Assembly (NCBI GenBank): GCA_050011095.1
Contig: JBEKJU010000322.1
Location: 1-5,151 of the forward strand
From: JBEKJU01 sp050011095
GTDB lineage: Bacteria > Desulfobacterota > Syntrophorhabdia > Syntrophorhabdales > WCHB1-27
Direction: 5' to 3'
DNA length: 5,151 nucleotides
Part shown: in pieces, positions 1 through 5,151 of the stretch
Position numbering within the stretch: the first letter of the stretch is position 1
How the letters are laid out: each line of letters begins with the position of its first letter
Notes under the pieces: model-generated
Seen by the model: the letters and a program-made list of their open reading frames with translations, nothing else
Told to the model about the DNA's origin: nothing
Database searches by the model: none
Made by a program: the position numbers and the translations under genes

Positions 1-8
1 CTGATATA

Positions 9-80
9 GGTTTCATCGGCTTGCGGCGTTACGATGCCGCGAAGAACAGGCCACGGCTCGCGCCGCAAGGTGATGAAACC
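9..80. repeat. Imperfect inverted repeat with 32-nt spacer
   Basis: The arms are 9-28 (ggtttcatcggcttgcggcg) and 61-80 (cgccgcaaggtgatgaaacc). They are complementary at 18 of 20 positions and separated by 32 nt. An alternative small hairpin uses 23-27 (gcggc) with 36-40 (gccgc), so the segment could fold in two ways. There is no T-tract after the right arm, so it is not a normal intrinsic terminator. It could be the end of a mobile element, a REP-like hairpin or an operator. Function is unknown; only the pairing is seen. Confidence 0.6.
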
Positions 81-102
81 GTGCAGTGAACTAAACCCGA
101 GG

Positions 103-302
103 GTTTGGCAGGGCGATTGCTTTATGGGTATTGATCAGAAACGCTCGGAAATGTCTCAGAACTGGAAGGCGGGTGGGCCGGTCCTGGGCACCGTTTGGGT
201 TCACTGCCCTGATGATATCGCACGGCACCCGTTGCCGACGACCCCCGGTTTTCGGCGGCAGCGAACCGGTACCACGGTGGTCGCGCAATCGCCCTGACAA
301 AC
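103..302. repeat. MITE-like segment bounded by 18-bp inverted repeats
   Basis: Left arm 103-120 and right arm 285-302 are complementary at 17 of 18 positions, with a perfect 12-bp core (cagggcgattgc at 109-120, gcaatcgccctg at 285-296). The enclosed 164 bp has no credible coding region. Short length, terminal inverted repeats and no gene fit a miniature inverted-repeat transposable element or a deleted insertion sequence. I see no clear target-site duplication outside the arms, so mobility is inferred. A 6-bp hairpin (aaaccc at 93-98, gggttt at 101-106) overlaps the left arm. The right arm stops four bases before the IS21-type left end at 307. Confidence 0.5.
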
Positions 303-306
303 GGAG

Positions 307-552
307 TGTCAGCGCCGGTGCAATAATCCCCATAATGCCGGTTGAAAAATCCCCAGCCCCCGGCAGGTGGTGTATACCCGACTCTGGAAGGCAGAGGAGG
401 GAAGACATCTGTTTAGGGGGAAAGACGTGGACGAGATCAACCAGCTGAAACGAGAGGGGCTGAGTATTCTGGCGATCAGCGAACTGACCGGGTATGATCG
501 CAAGACGATTCGGAAGTATCTGTTGGGGTCTTCTGCGCGGCCGGTATACGGG
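307..552 (+). mobile_element. Truncated IS21-family element, left end and start of istA
   Basis: The proposed left terminus is the TG of tgtcagcgccggtgc at 307; IS21-family elements start TG and end CA. Two 17-bp direct repeats follow, at 315-331 (ccggtgcaataatcccc) and 338-354 (ccggttgaaaaatcccc). They match at 14 of 17 positions and are offset by 23 bp. Such repeated internal motifs near each end are typical of IS21-family transposase-binding sites. The istA reading frame follows, and recognisable homology ends around 552. No istB gene and no matching right end occur in the window, so only about 250 bp of a normally 2-2.5 kb element remains. The family call comes from the encoded helix-turn-helix plus the end structure; the exact boundary is inferred. 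Confidence 0.65.
315..354 (+). repeat. Pair of IS21-type terminal direct repeats
   Basis: Copies at 315-331 and 338-354 share the pattern ccggt-n(2)-aa-n-aatcccc with three mismatches. By analogy with the multiple terminal repeats of IS21-family elements they are probable transposase-binding sites. The sequence similarity is direct; the binding role is inferred. Confidence 0.6.
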
Positions 553-570
553 CTCCTCAGCGGCGCTTAA
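427..570 (+). pseudogene. istA: IS21-family transposase IstA, N-terminal fragment
   Basis: IstA is the DDE transposase of IS21-type elements and acts with the ATPase IstB. Only 47 codons remain, against roughly 400-500 in intact members. Residues 1-31 hold the recognisable N-terminal DNA-binding helix-turn-helix, including LKREGLSILAISELTGYDRK and then TIRKYL, and the family-like PVYG stretch follows near residues 39-42. The protein then ends in an unrelated tail and a TAA at 568-570. The catalytic DDE core is absent, so it cannot transpose. I chose the GTG at 427 because AGGGGG lies at 415-420, a good ribosome-binding site distance; an upstream ATG at 367 is in frame but lies closer to the terminal repeats. 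It follows the IS left end at 307. The cause of truncation, deletion or replacement by unrelated DNA, is not visible. Confidence 0.7.
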
Positions 571-793
571 CGGAGTGAAAAGGAGTGGGGGACCTGCAAT
601 CTCCTGATTCCATGCCGGTTCTGCTTAATGACGTCCAGTCAGGAGGGCTGGCATTCTTCCACGCGGACTCTCCGGGTGAGCCTACCAAGACCTGTTCCTA
701 GCTGAAGATCGACCTCTAAAGCGAAATCTGGCACGCTGGCTGGCATCGGCTCCAGTCTGTCAGTTTCTGCCTGGCGGTAGTGTCGTGGAGTTA
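571..793. other. Unassigned region between IS remnant and defence gene
   Basis: No convincing gene, RNA or terminator is seen. A 35-codon minus-strand ORF (639-746, starting MPASVPDF) begins 48 nt beyond the large gene's stop, but its GGAG lies only 3 nt from the ATG and I do not recognise it. A 7-bp inverted repeat (ctcctga at 601-607, tcaggag at 639-645) has a 31-nt loop and is weak. No istA continuation is found in any plus frame. No T-tract hairpin that could end the large minus-strand gene is seen. Confidence 0.4.
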
Positions 794-2308
794 TTATTGC
801 TGGTCCGTGCTGATCCGCCTCGCAAGCCCTACAAGATCACTTGGCGATTCTTTTACGAGTCGGCTCACTTCCTCCTTGGCCAGCAAACGACCTTCACTCA
901 CCAGCTTCGCGACCTCGAGTTGGTCCTTCACAAAACGCTCGTCACCGGCCAAACACATAAGAATTGATGGGACCCGTCTCCTTCTCAAGATAGCCAACAG
1001 CTGTGATCCATCCGCTCCATCGGCATGCAATAAATCATCGACTATGATGGCATCGTAAGCCGTTGCGGACAAGCGGTGCAAACACGCCGCCGCTGACCCT
1101 ACATATTCGATTCGAACATTCGGAGTGCTCAGATTGCTCTTGTCCTCGAACCACTGCCGATCGGTATCGTGATCCGTCACAACCAAAAACGTCTTACCCT
1201 GTTGCCCTTCATGGCCGGGCGACTTAAGACCCGCCATACTGCATGTCTCCAAGAGTTGAGCTACTTCGTGATATCTGGCGCTTGCTCCAGACGCCCGAGC
1301 GAATTGCCAAGAGACGGGCTCCTCGGCACCGCGCTCGGCGAACAACAGAGGCAGGATCTCATCCACAAATTGACGAGAAGGAACATGGCCCGAGAGGTGA
1401 ACACAATTCTCCCGTTGCTTTTCCCCTCCGCTGCCGAACGCCTCGATGATCTCGGTAACAATGCCCTCAAGCGAGCGACGATTAAGTGAACGGTGCGCAT
1501 TGTGTATTCCCATTGCGATGAGGTACGCAGTGGGGTCCCTCAAACACCGCCGGATCGCTCGCGTTCTTAATGCCTCTTCGCCACGTTCCAAAAGAGCCGC
1601 TGCGCAGAGCCCGGGGATATGCAAGTTACGGTCCCAGTCCCAAAGGCTCTCGGCGGGCAGTCCTGATGGCATTGGACATTCATCCATTATCCTCGCAATG
1701 ACATTTTGAATGTCCCTGTCGCCACCGTCATAAAGAAATACCAACGCCTCAACGACGGAATAGCGTACCTCACCCGGACCAACATTCCGCAATTCAGTGA
1801 GGCTTTCAATGACACCCCGGCGGTGATTAAGATGGGTACCCAAGTAGCCTAAAGCCGAGCATGCCAGGGACCTTCTCTTTGTCGGGGCCGTGAGGTCCTT
1901 TGCCGCCCTCACGAGATCCGCGCGTACCGCATCAGTTGTGGCAAATCGAAAGAGCCACGGCGCATGCTCATCGCCGGCATTGAGCAATGCCAACGCCGCC
2001 TCGCCAATTCTGTGTTGGAGTACACTCGGTACCGAGCCGCGTGCTCTGGCCATATAGGCGAGAACACCCACCCAATCGGAGCCGCCACGATGCTCGGCGA
2101 GGTTCAAGCACCACGCCATGACTTCTGCCGCGACGTCTTCCGGAGCTATTGCCGCAGCGTCACCAAGTAGCCTGGCTCCGGCCGGCACATGTGCGGAGGC
2201 GCTAAGCGAGTCCGGGTTCCCTTCCTCTTGCCCGACATGCTCAAGGATGCGAGGGCGTAAGTCAGCTCGTCTCGCGACAGCTTCGGCGAGGAAATAGTTC
2301 TGCCATGT
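794..2308 (-). pseudogene. C-terminal HEAT-like repeats and receiver-like domain
   Basis: This is the third reading frame of the broken gene. It enters after the frameshift with TWQNYFLAEAVARR, a match to the motif that closes many NACHT helical regions, and runs to TAA at 794-796. The longest ATG-started ORF inside is 464 codons from 2188, but homology continues upstream, so that ATG is not the real start. About 330 residues of alternating amphipathic helices follow (for example SLACSALGYLG, VRYSVVEALVFLYD, IPGLCAAALLERGEEALRTRA), suggesting HEAT-like repeats, the usual sensor part of STAND proteins. The last 130 residues look like a response-regulator receiver: FLVVTDHD, then YDAIIVDD, then PSILMCLAG and GRLLAK. 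The Asp of IIVD fits the phospho-acceptor and the Lys of LLAK the conserved Lys. The first residue of the acidic pair is Thr and the usual Thr/Ser is Cys, so it may be a pseudo-receiver. Confidence 0.7.
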
Positions 2309-2875
2309 TCGGGCTCGAACCGAATGTAGTCAGCCTCCTCGGCCAAAACATCGTGATATATACAAACGCGAAGGCACTCAGGGGCCGTGAAGCCAGAATC
2401 GAGCAAGTGTTCATCACCCAGGCGTCTCATTTCAGCGCCAAATACCGCCAGAGCTTCGGACTTCACTGTGACGGATGTGCCACGATTAACGGTGAGTTCA
2501 AAAGCCAATGCTGCGAGCAAATTGAGCGAGAGATCAAGACAACCAACTCGGCCTGGTTCCGGGTCCCGAAAGCGATCCTTAAACGCATCTTTGTGAAGCG
2601 GCCCAATGGACGCCGGGATTCGGTTCTCTCTCACGCAGTGGTCAACGATCAACTTTAGGTACAGAGGTCGTTGATATACAGAGGTCAGGGGGTCGTTGCT
2701 CGGTAGTGCGTCGGCTATCCAGAACCGCGTCCGCATTTCCTCAAGTAGTCGAGTGAACTTATCTGGTTGCCCACACTTCCAGAGATGTTCACGTGCGAAG
2801 GTTGCAACCTGAGACCAATCAAGCTCGCTGATCGTAACCAGCGTGAATCCGTCCGGAATGCCACCGTTGGTTGAG
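2309..2875 (-). pseudogene. NACHT-associated helical segment, second reading frame
   Basis: This is the part of the broken gene between the two frameshifts. It begins with STNGGIPDGFTLVTISELDW, where the strand after the NACHT sensor motif (SSRP in the previous frame) normally leads into the 'L..L' helical part. YQRPLYLKLIV, about 45 residues further on past EEMRTRFWIADALPS, corresponds to the conserved 'P.yL.ll' helix of NACHT/STAND ATPases. Helices rich in Leu and Ala (LDLSLNLLAALAFEL) follow, then ADYIRFEPE, whose continuation TWQNYFLA lies in the next frame. An ATG-started ORF from 2736 to 2146 covers most of this, but its last 50 or so codons, downstream of 2308, are out of the homologous frame. 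It is not an independent gene. Confidence 0.75.
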
Positions 2876-3122
2876 GGCGCGATGAGACGATAATGTCGAG
2901 CTTTTCTCGGGCTATGGACTCGATCTCGTAAAGAACCGTGGCCGTCAACGACGGGCCAACTTCATCGAGCCCATCAAGGAGCAGCAGGGGTCTGCGGGCC
3001 ACTCTCCTCCAAGGTAAGGATGGGTCGTTGCCGAGTTTTCGGGCAACTAGCGCATCCAACGATGTGTCGTGGACTGGATGACTCAGGTTAACGAGAATCG
3101 GTAGCCGGTTCCGCCCAGGCTC
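2876..3122 (-). pseudogene. NACHT Walker B segment
   Basis: This part lies in the same frame as the nuclease segment, directly after the TGA at 3123-3125. Reading through the stop gives EPGRNRLPILVNLSHPVH, the beta strand that follows Walker A in NACHT domains, then ARRPLLLLDGLDEVGPSL, the NACHT Walker B with its extra acidic residues (Asp about 326, Asp 329, Glu 330 in the repaired protein). Next comes the sensor strand KLDIIVSSRP (about 351-359). Family resemblance stops there because a single base is missing in the GGG run at 2875-2877. The shifted frame runs on as 35 unrelated residues or more to a stop at 2715. The only ATG in this segment (3059) falls between Walker A and Walker B, so independent translation would give no working NTPase. 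Confidence 0.8.
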
Positions 3123-3950
3123 TCAGTCCATGTGGTTCGTCATCTGAGCCTCGATCTGCCGGAGCAGGGTCGTCTTTCCAGATGCTGGTGGACCAACTAA
3201 CAGAAGGCGGGCCACCTTGCTTTCGGGAAAGCCTTTAGCGGCGTCGGATCGACCCAGCATTTGTATGCACGCGTCGCAGGCATCCACAGGCTCGGATGCG
3301 GAGAACCTCGATGGCTCGCCTTTGTCCGGTTGGGGCGGCAGGATTCGAGCATGCAGCGGAATAGTGTAATGAAGGATATTCGTGCGTGCCGTTCTATGCA
3401 GATTCTCCTCGAAGTCTCGGCGCGCCGATGCGATGTCGGCGACTAGATACTTGGGCCGTCTGCCCTCCCCGACTGAAGAAAGGTAAGCTGCTGCGATTTC
3501 AGGGTATGCATCCAGGAGCTTTAGCGAGTAATCCTCCCAGAACCATACCGCGACGGCCAATCTCCCTTTTCGACTTCGCGCATTCGATAGTTCGAGCACA
3601 TACCTCTGCAGTTCTGCATCCCGCTCTTGAGTGGTCACGATGATGTACTCGTCAAGTGGCGGGATGAACGCTTCGGCGTCAGCGATAAGGTTATCGATCA
3701 TCACCCGCGTGAGGTGCGTCGAGCCGAAGTCCTTGCACTGGAAGCCGATCAGACGCGTAGAACCCGAAGCCAAGTTTCGCCCAACAATATCGACCGACAA
3801 ATCGCGCTGCCCTGACCGGCCATGTCCCACTACATTCGGGTCGCACAAGTACTCCGCAACAAGAATCTCAGTCAGGTCTTCGAAGACCTTCCAGTCACGT
3901 GGTCGGTTCCACCGAAAGCTGCGCGAAGATGTACTTGGACGCTTATCCAT
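3123..3950 (-). CDS. Mrr-like nuclease domain plus Walker A (N-terminal fragment)
   Basis: This is the intact 5' part of the defence gene, ending at the internal TGA; 275 codons starting MDKRPSTSS. Residues about 17-36 (WKVFEDLTEILVAEYL) match the first helix of Mrr-like restriction endonucleases. GQRDLSVDIVG supplies the catalytic Asp (about residue 54) and GFQCKDF the QxK motif (Gln 71, Lys 73), a usual variant of PD-(D/E)XK. EYIIVTTQERDAELQRYVLE and VAVWFWEDYSLKLL are also typical of nuclease domains fused to bacterial NACHT/AVAST proteins. Walker A is VGPPASGKTTLL (Lys about 259). A GGAG five bases upstream supports the start; an ATG at 4001 in frame lacks such a site, and the residues between are not family-like. 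If translated alone, the fragment would keep a complete nuclease domain without a working NTPase switch, so it might be inactive or toxic; I cannot tell which. Confidence 0.8.
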   Translation of the reverse strand: MDKRPSTSSRSFRWNRPRDWKVFEDLTEILVAEYLCDPNVVGHGRSGQRDLSVDIVGRNLASGSTRLIGFQCKDFGSTHLTRVMIDNLIADAEAFIPPLDEYIIVTTQERDAELQRYVLELSNARSRKGRLAVAVWFWEDYSLKLLDAYPEIAAAYLSSVGEGRRPKYLVADIASARRDFEENLHRTARTNILHYTIPLHARILPPQPDKGEPSRFSASEPVDACDACIQMLGRSDAAKGFPESKVARLLLVGPPASGKTTLLRQIEAQMTNHMD

Positions 3951-3955
3951 CGAGA

Positions 3956-3959
3956 CTCC
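3956..3959 (-). promoter_or_regulatory. Ribosome-binding site for the nuclease-NACHT gene
   Basis: CTCC on the plus strand reads GGAG on the minus strand, five bases before the ATG at 3950-3948. This spacing decides the start against the in-frame ATG at 4001. Confidence 0.6.
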
Positions 3960-4010
3960 GTAGCAACGGCGTGGCACTGCCAGGTGATCACATCGGTCCA
4001 ATTGGCGTGC

Positions 4011-4082
4011 TCACACCCCGTATCGGCGCTTAAGCGTGCTTTCCTCAAGAAGCCGGCTAAGCGCGTCTTCATCTTCCGTCAT
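4011..4082 (-). CDS. Doubtful 23-codon ORF upstream of the defence gene
   Basis: The ORF reads MTEDEDALSRLLEESTLK then RRYGV and stops 60 nt before the defence gene start. The charged, helix-like composition looks more protein-like than random translation. It is in the same frame as the nuclease gene, separated from it only by its TGA at 4011-4013. No Shine-Dalgarno sequence precedes the ATG; a TTG 18 nt further upstream is also in frame and also lacks one. It could be a leader peptide, the remnant of a longer N-terminus, or chance. No function can be given. Confidence 0.2.
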   Translation of the reverse strand: MTEDEDALSRLLEESTLKRRYGV

Positions 4083-4503
4083 GAAGTTACGAAGGCCCAA
4101 GCTTAATGTAAGGCACTATTCCACCCCAGGAAATCGTATCACACAGGCTGATATGGTCGTTAACGTCGATGCCCCCACCGAGGTTAAGCCACCGTGTGCC
4201 TGAATTCCTCGGTTTTTCACTCGACTTTCACTCAGTCAACATCTCCGGGTCTGGCGTCGGGTCCGGCTCCGTGTCCGTTTTCTTGGCCATGTGGACTCGC
4301 TCTTTAGTATCCACTTCCAGGTCTAAACCCACCGCCTTTCAGGCGGTCAGCTTCCAGCAGGTATCACCTTTGCTTCCACGTGCGGTACCGGGCGCTCACC
4401 TGCTCGATTTCTGGTAGCGTTCTTGCTGCGACCCGAGAGTATCGAGGAGCACACGCGAGCGCGGGAGGGCTCGCACTTCAGGCGACTTTCAGCCGGCGGT
4501 CGT
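4083..4503. other. Intergenic region with small hairpins
   Basis: No gene longer than about 35 codons is supported here. A hairpin with arms 4331-4337 and 4341-4347 (accgcct/aggcggt, loop ttc) is perfect but has no T-tract on either strand. A second hairpin, gcgagc at 4455-4460 with gctcgc at 4469-4474, lies about 30-50 nt beyond the recombinase stop and might help end its transcript. A palindrome cgttaacg lies at 4158-4165. The promoter of the minus-strand defence gene should lie in this interval or just below it, but I see no box pair with good spacing. Confidence 0.4.
4228..4290 (-). CDS. Doubtful 20-codon ORF, Asp/Pro/Thr-rich
   Basis: The ORF starts MAKKTDTEPDPTPDPE and ends LTE. The frame is open upstream for another 16 codons with no better start. 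A weak purine stretch (AAGAGCGAG on the minus strand) ends five bases before the ATG. The KK start followed by acidic and proline residues is like an unstructured small protein, but the length is too short for a family call. It lies between the recombinase remnant and the defence gene on the same strand. Confidence 0.2.
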   Translation of the reverse strand: MAKKTDTEPDPTPDPEMLTE

Positions 4504-4968
4504 TTAGTTTACGCCCTTGGGCTTCTCTTCGCGCGCTCGCTGCATGATGGCGTCCCAACACTGTGCGGCAGCGTGGTCCTTGCCGCGGATCGCGAGGCTG
4601 TAGATGTCGGCGGTGGTGCGCACGGATGAGTGGCCGAGGCGCGAGGAGACGGTCGTGAGGTCCACGCCGTCGGCCAGCAGGAGGCTTGCGTGGCTGTGTC
4701 GCAGGACGTGGAGCGATGCCCCCTTGGGCAGGCCCAACCTCCGGCACGGCCGCGACACCGTTGACGAAATCGAATTAGGCGTCAGCGGCCCAGAACCATT
4801 ACCGATTTTCCGCACCGCGTCCCCGCAGCTGGCGTTTTTCGGCCTGGGGCGCGCCCGCGGAGCCCGGGTGGCTACATTGGTCGCGGTAGGCACCACCGGC
4901 GTGACGAGGGCAAACGTGGCGCGACGGCTGGCGGCATTCGTTTCGCAGCGCAATGGCAGGTGCCGCAC
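4504..4968 (-). pseudogene. Tyrosine recombinase/integrase, C-terminal catalytic fragment
   Basis: Tyrosine recombinases integrate or excise mobile elements through a covalent phosphotyrosine link. The last 95-100 residues of this 154-codon ORF match the C-terminal half of phage-type integrases: GPLTPNSISSTVS, then SLHVLRHSHASLL with the HxxR box (His 87, Arg 90 of the ORF), then VSSRLGHSS with the third catalytic His/Trp position (His 113), then TADIYSLAIRGKD with the nucleophile Tyr 123. Residues 1-55 (4968 to about 4804) do not resemble an integrase, and the first catalytic Arg box, the Lys hairpin and the N-terminal SAM-like DNA-binding domain are missing. None is recognisable in the other frames up to 5088. 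A complete enzyme would be about 350-400 residues, so this is a remnant, probably of the element that carried the neighbouring defence gene. Confidence 0.8.
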
Positions 4969-5088
4969 CGCACCGACCTTCCTGCCAGGCCCGCCTCGGC
5001 GAACGGAAATGGCCGCCCCTCGCGCACACTTAGCGACTGTAATAACATAAGTGTAGCAATAAAACCATTTTTGGCCTAGAATGTTCTT
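4969..5088. other. Non-coding gap, GC-rich then AT-rich, possible IS left end
   Basis: The composition changes sharply near 5030: GC-rich sequence continuous with the recombinase upstream, then an AT-rich stretch to 5088. A 7-bp inverted repeat (acactta at 5026-5032, taagtgt at 5048-5054) sits on this boundary. The change probably marks the left end of an insertion sequence whose transposase starts at 5089. I do not recognise the terminal repeat, so the exact end is uncertain. Confidence 0.35.
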
Positions 5089-5151
5089 GTGGCCAGCGAG
5101 GGTGAAGTCAAAGAGCGTTTCTCCCGGATGGAGTCGTGGCTGGATGAGCGC
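5089..5151 (+). CDS. Start of probable ISAzo13-type transposase, runs off the window
   Basis: A GTG at 5089 opens a frame that stays open to the last base and gives VASEGEVKERFSRMESWLDE followed by R. An in-frame TAG at 5077-5079 means the start cannot lie further upstream except at a non-standard codon. The pattern of a short charged helix ending in LDER or LNER is what I remember from the beginning of ISAzo13-family transposases, where it is followed by 'RRLWAAAEA'. That following part lies outside the window, so the family call is tentative. No clear Shine-Dalgarno site precedes the GTG. The AT-rich upstream sequence with an inverted repeat would suit an IS left end. Confidence 0.45.
   Translation, partial: MASEGEVKERFSRMESWLDER

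Larger units (their letters stand above)
794..3950 (-). pseudogene. Nuclease-NACHT-HEAT-receiver defence protein, disrupted
   Basis: Allowing one in-frame stop and two 1-bp frameshifts, a single gene of about 1052 codons runs through this interval. Domains in order: Mrr-like PD-(D/E)XK nuclease (about residues 15-160), linker, NACHT NTPase (about 245-410), NACHT-associated helical region (to about 560), HEAT-like repeats (about 570-900) and a receiver-like domain (about 920-1047). Proteins with a nuclease on a NACHT STAND ATPase are known bacterial antiphage sensors (Avs and bNACHT groups): the repeats detect an invader, the NTPase oligomerises and the effector degrades DNA. That role here is inferred from architecture. 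The start at 3950 is supported by GGAG five bases upstream (3956-3959 on the plus strand). Lesions are TGA at 3123-3125, one base lost in the GGG run at 2875-2877 and one near TT 2308-2309. As written it cannot give the full protein. Confidence 0.85.

Noticed and set aside
91..448. Overlapping ORFs of about 100 codons on both strands in the first 450 bases
   Set aside because: They run across the inverted repeats and IS terminal repeats, have no ribosome-binding site worth noting, and show no recognisable motif.
2146..2308. The 3' part of the ORF 2736-2146 as the natural C-terminus of a separate protein
   Set aside because: Family-like sequence leaves this frame near 2308 and continues in another frame as TWQNYFLAEA, so the tail is out-of-frame translation.
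2305..2658. Plus-strand ORF of 117 codons inside the NACHT gene
   Set aside because: It lies opposite conserved NACHT helices and has no domain signal; it is a shadow.
3123..3125. TGA as a selenocysteine or other recoded codon
   Set aside because: No stem-loop of that type was evident, the protein family does not use selenocysteine, and two further frameshifts make simple decay more likely.
3948..4001. ATG at 4001 as the start of the nuclease-NACHT gene
   Set aside because: No Shine-Dalgarno site precedes it, the 17 extra residues do not look like the family, and the ATG at 3950 has GGAG at ideal spacing.
4320..4430. tRNA-like fold around the perfect hairpin 4331-4347
   Set aside because: The sequence next to the hairpin does not form a T-arm with a 5-bp stem, and no acceptor stem or anticodon arm could be laid out.
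4604..5050. Plus-strand ORF of 148 codons opposite the recombinase
   Set aside because: It overlaps the recombinase catalytic motifs on the other strand and has Arg/Ala/Thr-rich composition typical of a GC-rich shadow frame.
1..5151. CRISPR array
   Set aside because: No regularly spaced direct repeats of 20-40 bp were found; the only close direct repeats are the two 17-bp IS21-type copies.

Overview
The window is GC-rich for most of its length and looks like a decayed accessory region of an environmental, probably Gram-negative bacterium. The assignment rests only on base composition, GTG starts and the types of insertion sequence present; no housekeeping gene is available to place the organism. 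Nearly every recognisable gene is truncated or broken.

Layout. Bases 1-306 hold no credible gene but contain two long imperfect inverted repeats (9-28/61-80 and 103-120/285-302). The second bounds a roughly 200-bp segment that looks like a miniature inverted-repeat element. At 307 begins the left end of an IS21-family element, with its TG terminus, two 17-bp repeats, and the start of the istA transposase gene (427-570). That gene is cut off after the N-terminal helix-turn-helix. Bases 571-793 carry nothing I recognise.

Most of the window (3950 down to 794, minus strand) is one large gene of about 1052 codons. It encodes an N-terminal Mrr-like PD-(D/E)XK nuclease, a NACHT-type STAND NTPase, a helical HEAT-like region and a C-terminal receiver-like domain. 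This is the layout of an antiphage NACHT (Avs/bNACHT-like) protein: the repeats would sense an invader, the NTPase would oligomerise and the nuclease would cut DNA. The copy is broken by one in-frame TGA (3123-3125) and two single-base frameshifts (near 2875-2877 and 2308-2309). Conceptual repair gives a continuous, family-like protein, so this is a recently inactivated defence gene or a sequence with uncorrected errors.

Upstream of it, 4011-4503 is mostly intergenic with two doubtful mini-ORFs and small hairpins. At 4504-4968 (minus) lies the C-terminal catalytic part of a tyrosine recombinase, missing its N-terminal half. At 5089, after an AT-rich gap, a plus-strand gene begins and runs off the window; its first 21 residues resemble the start of an ISAzo13-type transposase.

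Together these suggest a mobile island: an integrase remnant beside a defence gene, flanked by insertion sequences and decaying. The most interesting items are the nuclease-NACHT-HEAT-receiver architecture and the three lesions that split it.
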